From positions 1 to 8,907 of the forward strand of contig CADBOH010000079.1 of the NCBI GenBank assembly GCA_902796285.1: a DNA stretch of 8,907 nucleotides, read 5' to 3'. Made by a program: the position numbers and the translations under genes. Position 1 is the first letter of the stretch, and each line of letters opens with the position of its first letter. This stretch comes from an uncultured Eubacteriales bacterium (GTDB lineage: Bacteria; Bacillota; Clostridia; Christensenellales; UBA1242). Below, piece by piece: positions 1 to 4,428 of the stretch. Under the pieces are notes generated by a model. The model worked only from the letters and a program-made list of their open reading frames with translations. It did no database searches and had not been told where the DNA came from.

Positions 1-741
1 AAACAATTTTCGAGTCGTTGTGTCAAGCGTTGCAAAATATTTGTCATCTGCGTAAATACTTTCCTTCACAAGTAGATTTAACAAACTTGATTTTCCCGCA
101 TTGGTATAACCAACTAGTGCAATTTTAGGCAATTGAGATTTAAGCCTTTCCTTTCTAGTTGATTGGCGTTGTTGCTTAATTTTTTCTATTTGCTTTTTAA
201 GCGACTCCATTTCACTTTCTAGAACTCGCTTATTTAATTCAAGTTTAGTTTCTCCCGGCCCTCTCATACCAACGCCTGCGCTACCAAATCTACCGCTAGT
301 ACCCTGCATTTGAGATAGTCTAGGAAGAATATATTTATCCTGAGCAAGTTTAACTTGAAGTTTTGCCTCTCTTGATTTTGCACCTCTTGCAAATATATCA
401 ATAATAAGCCCAACTCTATCAATCACCTTAACGCCAAACTCTTTTGAAAGATTGTTCATTTGAGAGCCTGATAATGGATAATCAACAACCACAACATCAA
501 TGATTTCTTCGCAGCCTGCAATGTACTTTTTAATCTCTTCAACTTTGCCTTTGCCGATAACGGTAGCTTTATTAAAGTCCTTTATTACTTGATAGAAGTT
601 TTGAACCACATTTAATTCACTTGAAAAACACAGACGATTTATTTCGTCCTTTTTTCTTTCAAGACTGTCTTCTTTTTTAGAACACACAACAATAACTATT
701 GCATTTTCTTTTTCTGCTTGATTAAGTTCAACCTTTTTCAT
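1..741 (-). CDS. hflX: GTPase HflX, N-terminal 247 residues (3' end outside window)
   Basis: HflX is a ribosome-associated GTPase of the OBG/HflX superfamily that splits stalled or stressed 70S ribosomes. Visible in order: an N-terminal nucleotide-binding-like domain with the family signature IGKGKVEE (62-69); the block DRVGLIIDIFARGAKS (108-123) followed by KLQVKLAQDKYILPRL (127-142); the glycine-rich GVGMRGPGETKLE (156-168); a basic coiled-coil linker (about 170-204); then the G domain with P-loop GYTNAGKSS (211-219) and the switch I region FATLDTTTRK (236-245). The G3, G4 and G5 motifs lie beyond base 1. The chosen start (ATG 741-739) gives the expected N-terminus but has no Shine-Dalgarno sequence. 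An in-frame ATG at 795-793 would add 18 residues but also lacks one and would read through the promoter. The gene lies 56 nt downstream of a lipoprotein gene and has its own extended -10 promoter. Family assignment is very secure. Confidence 0.96.
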   Translation of the reverse strand, partial: MKKVELNQAEKENAIVIVVCSKKEDSLERKKDEINRLCFSSELNVVQNFYQVIKDFNKATVIGKGKVEEIKKYIAGCEEIIDVVVVDYPLSGSQMNNLSKEFGVKVIDRVGLIIDIFARGAKSREAKLQVKLAQDKYILPRLSQMQGTSGRFGSAGVGMRGPGETKLELNKRVLESEMESLKKQIEKIKQQRQSTRKERLKSQLPKIALVGYTNAGKSSLLNLLVKESIYADDKYFATLDTTTRKLF

Positions 742-747
742 GTAATC

Positions 748-777
748 ATTATAGCAAATACAAGTCAATTTTTGCAA
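748..777 (-). promoter_or_regulatory. hflX promoter, extended -10, probably leaderless
   Basis: On the minus strand TGCTATAAT (756-748) is a perfect extended -10 element. A weak -35 candidate, TTGCAA (777-772), lies 18 nt upstream and matches 4 of 6 consensus positions. Only six bases (GATTAC) separate the -10 box from the ATG at 741, so a normal start point about 7 nt downstream would fall on the A of the ATG. The absence of any GGAGG-like sequence before this ATG fits a leaderless message. The TSS position is inferred. Confidence 0.55.
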
Positions 778-797
778 GTGATTCAATGACAACATTT

Positions 798-1454
798 TTA
801 ATTTTCGGCAACTACTTGCCCAGTATCAACTGAAATAACGATATTAAACGTTTCTCCTGCGCGTGTTTGAAGTGAAAACAACCAGAATATCGAATCATCG
901 GTTTTGTTAGATAACACCTTTAAATAACATTCTCCCATGAAAACATTATTTTTGTAAAGCGCTGTAATTTTGTCACTCAACAGCTCTGTTGAAATTTTTA
1001 TTGCCTCCTTATAATCAACTACAAAACAGTCACTTTTGTTAATTAAATTAATAGTATCACCATCAAAAACAATAAAAATCTCATCATCTTCACTCAAGGC
1101 AAACCCAAGGTCATTAATATACACATTTGAAATAGGATTATAAAATAACTCAAAAACAGTTTTTTCATTGTTGACAAAAATATCAACATAGACACTGTCC
1201 CCATAAAATTCGCAGGAGTATAACGATAGCAACGAAAAATCACATACTGGATTATGGATCCCATCTACCCTATACGGCTCCTCACGCTTGCCAACACAAA
1301 TTGAACAGATTGAATTATTTTCCCTATTCTCTCCCTGAAAATATATTTTTGTAATTTCGCTAAAATTATCCTCAAATTTTTTAGAGTTTTTACATGAAAT
1401 TAAAAAAAAAGCAGAAAAAAACATTAAAATTAGTATAAAAATTCTTTTTTTCAT
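798..1454 (-). CDS. Hypothetical lipoprotein with possible PepSY-like C-terminus
   Basis: I do not recognise this 218-residue protein. Its N-terminus is a lipoprotein signal: two lysines and an arginine, a hydrophobic stretch (5-19) and lipobox LISC with the modified cysteine at 21, so it should be anchored on the outer face of the membrane. The mature part contains a CxxC (C50, C53) and further cysteines at 71, 81, 143 and 176, unusual for an exposed lipoprotein. It is acidic around 120-135. The C-terminal third (about 147-216) has a helix (YKEAIKISTELL) followed by strands ending in SVDTGQVV, which resembles the helix and final strands of PepSY-type domains; this is a weak inference. The ribosome binding site is poor (AGG about 11 nt before ATG). 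The gene stands between spoIIID and hflX, and no terminator follows it. Confidence 0.8.
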   Translation of the reverse strand: MKKRIFILILMFFSAFFLISCKNSKKFEDNFSEITKIYFQGENRENNSICSICVGKREEPYRVDGIHNPVCDFSLLSLYSCEFYGDSVYVDIFVNNEKTVFELFYNPISNVYINDLGFALSEDDEIFIVFDGDTINLINKSDCFVVDYKEAIKISTELLSDKITALYKNNVFMGECYLKVLSNKTDDSIFWLFSLQTRAGETFNIVISVDTGQVVAEN

Positions 1455-1505
1455 AATTTTAAACCTATTTATTCCCAGTAATATTATGGCGAATAACGAA
1501 TTTTC

Positions 1506-1528
1506 AATTTAATATTTTTAATTAAATT
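1506..1528. repeat. AT-only inverted repeat after spoIIID
   Basis: The arms AATTTAAT (1506-1513) and ATTAAATT (1521-1528) are perfect 8-bp complements around a 7-nt loop. The repeat overlaps the SpoIIID stop codon region. In the minus direction it is not followed by a U-run, so it is at best a weak terminator for spoIIID. Read on the plus strand it is followed by eight T residues, but no plus-strand gene enters it. Confidence 0.3.
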
Positions 1529-1776
1529 ATTTTTTTTAAATATTTATTTTTAGTTGACTCTCCACCACGTATATGTTTTTCTGCAAAGTTTTTATTTAAA
1601 ATTGGTTTAATTTTTTTGTATAATAAATAATCAACTTTTTTTAGTTTAATTGATACATCATTATGAACAGTACTCTTGCTTACGCCATATATTTGAGCTG
1701 TTTTTCTAATAGTGTCATGAGTCTCGAGTATGTGATTTGCAAGTTCTAAAATCCTTCGCGATAATTCCTGTTTCAT
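1522..1776 (-). CDS. spoIIID: Sporulation transcriptional regulator SpoIIID
   Basis: SpoIIID is a small DNA-binding protein that, in the mother cell, activates and represses sigma-E genes and helps switch to sigma-K. The 84-residue product has a helix-turn-helix (about 22-41) with the hallmark GVSKSTVHND (31-40), and the C-terminal basic element HIRGGESTKNKY (68-79) that contacts DNA in the B. subtilis protein. I chose ATG 1776 over the in-frame ATG 1788. GGAGG at 1786-1782 lies 5 nt before ATG 1776 and would be inside the gene otherwise. From ATG 1776 the distance to the conserved ET (18-19) also equals that remembered for B. subtilis SpoIIID. The protein is slightly shorter than the Bacillus one (about 93 residues), missing only the variable tail. 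It follows acpP by 173 nt, with two hairpins between. Confidence 0.95.
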   Translation of the reverse strand: MKQELSRRILELANHILETHDTIRKTAQIYGVSKSTVHNDVSIKLKKVDYLLYKKIKPILNKNFAEKHIRGGESTKNKYLKKII

Positions 1777-1781
1777 AGCAT

Positions 1782-1786
1782 CCTCC
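1782..1786 (-). promoter_or_regulatory. Ribosome binding site that fixes the spoIIID start
   Basis: Minus-strand GGAGG with 5 nt to ATG 1776. It overlaps an upstream in-frame ATG (1788), which a gene finder may wrongly take as the start and thereby add MEDA. Confidence 0.75.
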
Positions 1787-1794
1787 ATGGGATA

Positions 1795-1822
1795 TAACTA
1801 TGAAATTTTAAGTAAAATTATG
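1795..1822 (-). promoter_or_regulatory. Possible sigma-E-type promoter of spoIIID
   Basis: On the minus strand CATAAT (1822-1817) and a CATA-starting box (1802-1795) are 14 nt apart. This resembles the sigma-E pattern (-35 ending ATATT, -10 CATACAAT), and spoIIID is sigma-E dependent in B. subtilis. The second half of the -10 does not match, so this is tentative. A start point near 1789 would give a leader of about 13 nt containing the GGAGG. Confidence 0.25.
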
Positions 1823-1881
1823 TCATATTTTGTAGAAATGTAAAATCATATTACACAAATTCAGTGTTTCAAAAATATAAA

Positions 1882-1918
1882 AATATCACCACCACAAAAT
1901 AAATGTAGTAGTGATATT
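1882..1918 (-). terminator. Strong hairpin between acpP and spoIIID, second terminator or attenuator
   Basis: The 14-nt arms at 1882-1895 and 1905-1918 pair completely in the minus-strand transcript, with two G-U pairs, around a 9-nt AT-rich loop. The minus strand then continues into an interrupted U-rich run (1881-1871). It lies immediately after the acpP terminator and so could be a back-up terminator, an RNA-stability element or a spoIIID leader structure. Confidence 0.6.
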
Positions 1919-1921
1919 CTA

Positions 1922-1959
1922 AAATAAAAAAGACATGATGTCATGCCTTTTATTTTTTT
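1922..1959 (-). terminator. acpP terminator (bidirectional shape)
   Basis: The core GGCATG/CATGTC (one G-U) closes a small loop and is extended by A-rich and T-rich flanks, AAAATAAA on one side and TTTTTTATTTT on the other. It overlaps the acpP stop codon (1952-1950). In the minus direction the stem is followed by TTTTTTATTTT, typical of an intrinsic terminator. Confidence 0.75.
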
Positions 1960-2186
1960 GTATATTCATCAATGAGCTTTACAATTTGTGGTAATGTTTT
2001 AAGTTCATCGAGTTTTTCGTCAGGAATAGAAACTTTAAATTCATCTTCAAATGACATCAAAAGCTCAACAACATCAAGAGAATCTGCTCCTAAATCTTCA
2101 ATAATATTGGCATCATCCTTAATTTCATCAACAGAAATACACAATTGGTCAGCTATCATCTTTTTAACTTTATCAATAGTATTCAT
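1950..2186 (-). CDS. acpP: Acyl carrier protein AcpP
   Basis: AcpP carries growing acyl chains on a 4'-phosphopantetheine arm during type II fatty acid synthesis in the cytoplasm and donates them to phospholipid synthesis. At 78 residues it is the standard length. The attachment motif is GADSLDVVELLMSFED with Ser36 as the modified serine, followed by the acidic helix II that docks on Fab enzymes. The flanking motifs IIEDLGADSLD and IPDEKLDEL are typical. The start is fixed by a strong GGAGGAG six nucleotides before ATG. It stands alone rather than beside fabD, fabG or fabF and plsX/rnc, and is flanked by spoIIQ and spoIIID, each separated from it by a terminator. With its own near-consensus promoter it should be expressed constitutively. 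Confidence 0.97.
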   Translation of the reverse strand: MNTIDKVKKMIADQLCISVDEIKDDANIIEDLGADSLDVVELLMSFEDEFKVSIPDEKLDELKTLPQIVKLIDEYTKK

Positions 2187-2206
2187 TTTTCTCCTCCATG
2201 CTTACA

Positions 2207-2235
2207 ATTATAACACATCTATAAAAGATTGTAAA
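2207..2235 (-). promoter_or_regulatory. acpP promoter, near-consensus sigma-A type
   Basis: Minus-strand TTTACA (2235-2230), a 17-nt spacer and TATAAT (2212-2207), with TGT directly before the -10 (extended -10). Transcription would start near 2200, giving a leader of about 13-14 nt carrying GGAGGAG. The -35 box overlaps the tail of the spoIIQ terminator U-run. Confidence 0.85.
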
Positions 2236-2265
2236 ATAAAATACGACATTTGTGCCGTATTTTTT
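2233..2265 (-). terminator. spoIIQ intrinsic terminator
   Basis: Arms 2238-2248 and 2253-2263 form an 11-bp stem with one G-U around a TTTG (plus-strand) tetraloop. The core in RNA is AAATACGGCA/TGTCGTATTT. It is followed on the minus strand by TTTATTTTA. Position directly after the spoIIQ stop and shape make this a convincing terminator. Confidence 0.85.
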
Positions 2266-2280
2266 GGAGGAGTTGAATTT

Positions 2281-2844
2281 TTATTTTTGCTCTAGATCTA
2301 AGTAATCGTTTGGATCTACTAAATTATTGTTGAGCATAAGCGAAAAGTGAACATGCGCACCAAGATCCGCCTCGGCAGATGCAGTTTGTGATGCTTCACC
2401 TATCTTATCCCCTGCAGCAACTTTTGTGCCCTGTTTAACAAGGTTTTCTGCGGCAAGAGATGAGTAAGTTGATGTGAAACCATTGTTATGTTTTATTGTT
2501 ACGCAATTTCCTTTTAAAAAGTCATACTCAACTTTTGTTACCTCACCTGCTAAAACTGCAAAAACATCATTGGATTGAGATGTAATATCCACACCCATAT
2601 GAGCTTCCCACTGATTTAATGTGGCGTTTTTTTGAAGCTCTGTATCAGAGTAATCCTTAACAACAACAGCGTTGGTCATAGGCAAATTAAAAGTAAGAGT
2701 TTCAACTGACGTCGGCGTTGTTTTGGATAATGTAGCAGCCAAGGTAAATGTTAATGCAATGATAAACACAACTAGTCCCACAACTGCATATGCACCATAC
2801 TTTTTGACAAATTCAACAAATCCGTTTTTCTTTGAAATTTCCAT
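2281..2844 (-). CDS. spoIIQ: SpoIIQ-type M23/LytM membrane protein
   Basis: SpoIIQ is made in the forespore and its extracytoplasmic LytM domain binds SpoIIIAH from the mother cell, forming the engulfment zipper and feeding channel. This 187-residue protein has a short cytoplasmic N-terminus, one membrane span (about 19-38), a linker and an M23 domain (about 75-180). The zinc-ligand motifs are present: HMGVD (H82, D86) and HVHF (H164, H166). The YxHL histidine usual in active M23 peptidases is replaced: YSSL (127-130). Bacillus SpoIIQ also lacks it, and additionally lost the HxxxD histidine that is kept here. Identity rests on architecture, size and the nearby spoIIID; a generic M23 protein remains possible. 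AGGAGG about 5 nt before ATG fixes the start. It ends at a strong terminator. Confidence 0.82.
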   Translation of the reverse strand: MEISKKNGFVEFVKKYGAYAVVGLVVFIIALTFTLAATLSKTTPTSVETLTFNLPMTNAVVVKDYSDTELQKNATLNQWEAHMGVDITSQSNDVFAVLAGEVTKVEYDFLKGNCVTIKHNNGFTSTYSSLAAENLVKQGTKVAAGDKIGEASQTASAEADLGAHVHFSLMLNNNLVDPNDYLDLEQK

Positions 2845-2859
2845 GTTACCTCCTGCAAT

Positions 2860-2889
2860 CTTTATTGACAGAAAAAATTTTATTTATAC
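2860..2889 (-). promoter_or_regulatory. Possible sigma-F/sigma-G promoter of spoIIQ
   Basis: Minus-strand GTATA (2889-2885) fits the forespore sigma -35 (GYWTA). Fifteen nucleotides later GTCAATAAAG (2869-2860) partly matches the sigma-F -10 (GGnRAnAMTW). The start point would lie shortly before the AGGAGG of spoIIQ. B. subtilis spoIIQ is sigma-F dependent, which supports the reading, but the -10 match is imperfect. Confidence 0.4.
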
Positions 2890-2916
2890 ATTAATATTTA
2901 AAAATTTTGTCGCATT

Positions 2917-3375
2917 TTAAAATCCCGTAAGAATAAGTGGAAATCCAGCTATCCATCCATCGTCTGTTTTTACAAGCTGTAAATTGATTTTCTTGCCATT
3001 AATCTGTCTGCAATCCTTATATTTTGGGCAATATCCATAATATATTTCGTAACCATCAACCCCACTGCCACTGTTTATTTGGGCTGAAAACATTTTTTCA
3101 AAATCACCCAATTTGAAATCTTTATTGTAATACAGAGATAGCCCTTTATAACTTATATTAGACATATTATCAGCAAAATACTTTATTTTCTCACCAGTTA
3201 AAACATGATAAAAGTCAGCACCATTTTTAATTGGATTTTCATCAAGATTTTCATATTTGTTTTCGGTCACCACAACAACTTTTTCACACCCATCCATAGC
3301 AATGGCATCCGGGTTAAACTGCATAAAAGCAATCATCGAAATTATTGCAATAAAAAAAGCAATCATTTTATTCAT
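2917..3375 (-). CDS. Short secreted protein, possibly YwmB-related
   Basis: This 152-residue protein has a signal peptide (hydrophobic 4-20, likely cleavage after AIA at 24-26), then a domain with C30, C116 and C122. The most family-like region is the C-terminus: IYYGYCPKY, then INGKKINLQLV (125-135) and WIAGFPLILTGF (141-152). This pattern (a G-Y-x-P turn, a GKK-NLQ strand, a final G-P-hydrophobic strand) recalls the C-terminal half of YwmB, but the protein is well short of the YwmB length I remember, so this is a weak inference. Support comes from position: ywmB lies near spoIIQ in Bacillus. The gene is 72 nt upstream of spoIIQ and 50 nt downstream of the PQRP-repeat gene. Translation start is uncertain. 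An AAAGG lies 14 nt before ATG 3375, and a second in-frame ATG is at 3366. Confidence 0.75.
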   Translation of the reverse strand: MNKMIAFFIAIISMIAFMQFNPDAIAMDGCEKVVVVTENKYENLDENPIKNGADFYHVLTGEKIKYFADNMSNISYKGLSLYYNKDFKLGDFEKMFSAQINSGSGVDGYEIYYGYCPKYKDCRQINGKKINLQLVKTDDGWIAGFPLILTGF

Positions 3376-3393
3376 ACATCAATGATTGCCTTT
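3355..3393 (-). repeat. Hairpin enclosing the start codon of the 152-residue secreted protein gene
   Basis: Arms 3355-3366 and 3382-3393 pair over 12 bp with one G-U in the minus-strand RNA; the 15-nt loop holds ATG 3375. The 5' arm contains the AAAGG Shine-Dalgarno candidate, and the 3' arm is followed by further U residues (seven T in a row at 3358-3352 in total), giving a terminator-like outline inside the coding start. Confidence 0.5.
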
Positions 3394-3409
3394 CAATTTT
3401 AAAATAAAC
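3381..3409 (-). promoter_or_regulatory. Possible sigma-F-type promoter of the 152-residue secreted protein gene
   Basis: Minus-strand GTTTA (3409-3405) and GGCAATCATT (3390-3381), 14 nt apart. The -10 matches 9 of 10 positions of the sigma-F pattern GGnRAnAMTW; the spacer is one base short of the usual length. Only 5 nt separate the -10 from ATG 3375, so initiation here would give a leaderless or nearly leaderless RNA, or would use the ATG at 3366. The sequence overlaps the hairpin arm, so both readings compete. Confidence 0.3.
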
Positions 3410-3425
3410 TGAAAATTTTGTCGTT

Positions 3426-3803
3426 TTAAATAAACAATAAAACAAAACATGCAACAGATCCCGCAAATGCAAGTGCCGCTACAATAAGTTTGATCGCTTT
3501 TTTATTTGTTGGTTTATTTTTTTTAACCTTTTGTTTCTTTTCTCTTTTTTGTTCAACCTTCACTGGCTCTGCAAGTTTTGCTTCAACAGGAGTAAGTTCT
3601 TTTTTCTGAACCGGCTTTTCTTCCTTGTTTTGTGCTATTACAGGCTTTTGGGGAGGCCTCTGTGGAATTGGTCTCTGTGGCACATTGCCCCTATTTTGTA
3701 TAGCAGGTCTTTGTGGTATATTGGGTTTTTGCCCTTGAGCACTATTTTGCTGCAAATTTGGTCTTTGTGGAATTGGTCTTCTTGGTGGAATTTTTTCTTC
3801 CAT
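3426..3803 (-). CDS. Tail-anchored proline/arginine-rich protein with PQRP repeats
   Basis: I recognise no family for this 125-residue protein. Residues 1-60 are low-complexity with a short repeat: PPRRP (6-10), IPQRP (11-15), IPQRP (29-33), VPQRP (41-45) and IPQRP (46-50). Residues 60-103 are strongly charged and lysine-rich, the last part (86-103) almost all basic. A single hydrophobic span (about 104-124) sits at the extreme C-terminus. There is no signal peptide, so it should be a tail-anchored protein with the repeats in the cytoplasm. Such proline-rich stretches often bind SH3-like or other partner domains or recruit envelope machinery; no partner is visible here. AAGGAG with about 8 nt to ATG supports the start. 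It lies 45 nt after the TasA-like gene and is probably cotranscribed with it. Confidence 0.82.
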   Translation of the reverse strand: MEEKIPPRRPIPQRPNLQQNSAQGQKPNIPQRPAIQNRGNVPQRPIPQRPPQKPVIAQNKEEKPVQKKELTPVEAKLAEPVKVEQKREKKQKVKKNKPTNKKAIKLIVAALAFAGSVACFVLLFI

Positions 3804-3840
3804 AACATTAACTCCTTTCTTTTAATATACAATTAATGTT
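3804..3840. repeat. Inverted repeat around the ribosome binding site of the PQRP-repeat gene
   Basis: AACATTAA (3804-3811) and TTAATGTT (3833-3840) are perfect 8-bp arms separated by 21 nt. On the minus strand the second arm touches ATG 3803 and the loop contains AAAGGAG. It may be an operator or RNA structure, or chance in AT-rich DNA. Confidence 0.35.
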
Positions 3841-3848
3841 TTTTAAAG

Positions 3849-4406
3849 TCAAATATTTTCAAGTGGATTTTTACCCCAAACACTTACGACATTTACACCT
3901 TCGTCAATAGCCTCAACAACAAATGTTACAATATATTTTTTGCCTGTGTTTAAATTAGTGCCTTCGGTTATTAGTAGATGAGAACAAAGTGCAACTTTGT
4001 CATTTGGTGACAACAAATCTGTAAAATAGTAGTATCCATCCACCTCATCATATTGCCAGTTGACAGTTTGAACAATATCAATCTTTTTTGTTTCATTATC
4101 TGAGGTATAAATAAATACTTTCGCTCTTAAATAAAGTCTCCCCTCGTCTTGCAAACCCTTGATAGAAATTGTCTGCGGCAAACTTTGTCCCTCCAAAAAT
4201 GACCCATCAAGGTTAAGTGACGCTGCATTTGACATATTTTTATCCACATCAATCTGGATGGTCTTGCCAAGCTCTAAATCAGTTGTATATGTCATATCAG
4301 TATTAATAAACCAGCCTGTAACTCCAAGATAAATAGAAATCCCTAACAGTAAAGTTAAGGCGCAACACGCAAAAATCCAGCCAAAATTTGATTTATTAAT
4401 CTTCAT
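3849..4406 (-). CDS. Single-span exported protein, TasA/camelysin-like fold (tentative)
   Basis: The 185-residue protein starts with a short basic segment and one hydrophobic span (about 10-30) rich in small residues, then a beta-rich extracytoplasmic domain. Features shared with the SipW-dependent TasA/CalY family are the block NWQYDEVDGYYYFTDLLSPND (116-136; W-x5-DGYYYF and a following L-x-P) and a late strand pair YIVTFVVEAIDEG then VWG (158-178), like the 'aeaIQa...aWg' ending of camelysin-type proteins. No lipobox is present and the two cysteines in the span (14, 15) are not a lipobox. The assignment is inference from motif pattern. No SipW-type signal peptidase is in the window, so it may simply stay membrane-anchored. 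It follows the flippase gene by 22 nt without a Shine-Dalgarno sequence, suggesting coupled or inefficient translation, and ends in TGA. Confidence 0.7.
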   Translation of the reverse strand: MKINKSNFGWIFACCALTLLLGISIYLGVTGWFINTDMTYTTDLELGKTIQIDVDKNMSNAASLNLDGSFLEGQSLPQTISIKGLQDEGRLYLRAKVFIYTSDNETKKIDIVQTVNWQYDEVDGYYYFTDLLSPNDKVALCSHLLITEGTNLNTGKKYIVTFVVEAIDEGVNVVSVWGKNPLENI

Positions 4407-4428
4407 ACAAATATTTTGTATATTTAAA

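Larger units (their letters stand above)
2191..2272. repeat. Inverted repeat pairing acpP Shine-Dalgarno with spoIIQ 3' UTR
   Basis: On the plus strand CTCCTCCA (2191-2198) and TGGAGGAG (2265-2272) are exact inverted copies. On the minus-strand transcript the first is the acpP ribosome binding site (TGGAGGAG), and the second (CTCCTCCA) lies just after the spoIIQ stop codon, on the other side of the spoIIQ terminator. Only RNA reading through from spoIIQ contains both. The possible role is discussed in the findings. Confidence 0.6.

Noticed and set aside
2265..2275. Plus-strand GGAGGAG as a ribosome binding site for a plus-strand gene
   Set aside because: No start codon follows at a suitable distance and the downstream plus-strand sequence is antisense to spoIIQ. 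It is better explained as the complement of the acpP site.
1972..2295. Plus-strand open frame of 107 codons over acpP
   Set aside because: It is antisense to a certain acpP, is rich in serine from the reverse complement of charged codons, and has no ribosome binding site. The same holds for the other plus-strand frames at 2672, 3205, 3531 and 8284.
2889..2917. Mini-ORF ATG-CGA-CAA-AAT-TTT-TAA between the 152-residue secreted protein gene and spoIIQ
   Set aside because: It has five codons, no ribosome binding site and overlaps AT-rich leader sequence; nothing suggests translation.
3638..3832. Minus-strand 64-codon frame overlapping the PQRP-repeat gene
   Set aside because: It overlaps a gene with a better ribosome binding site in another frame. 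Its apparent repeats merely mirror the DNA repeats of that gene.
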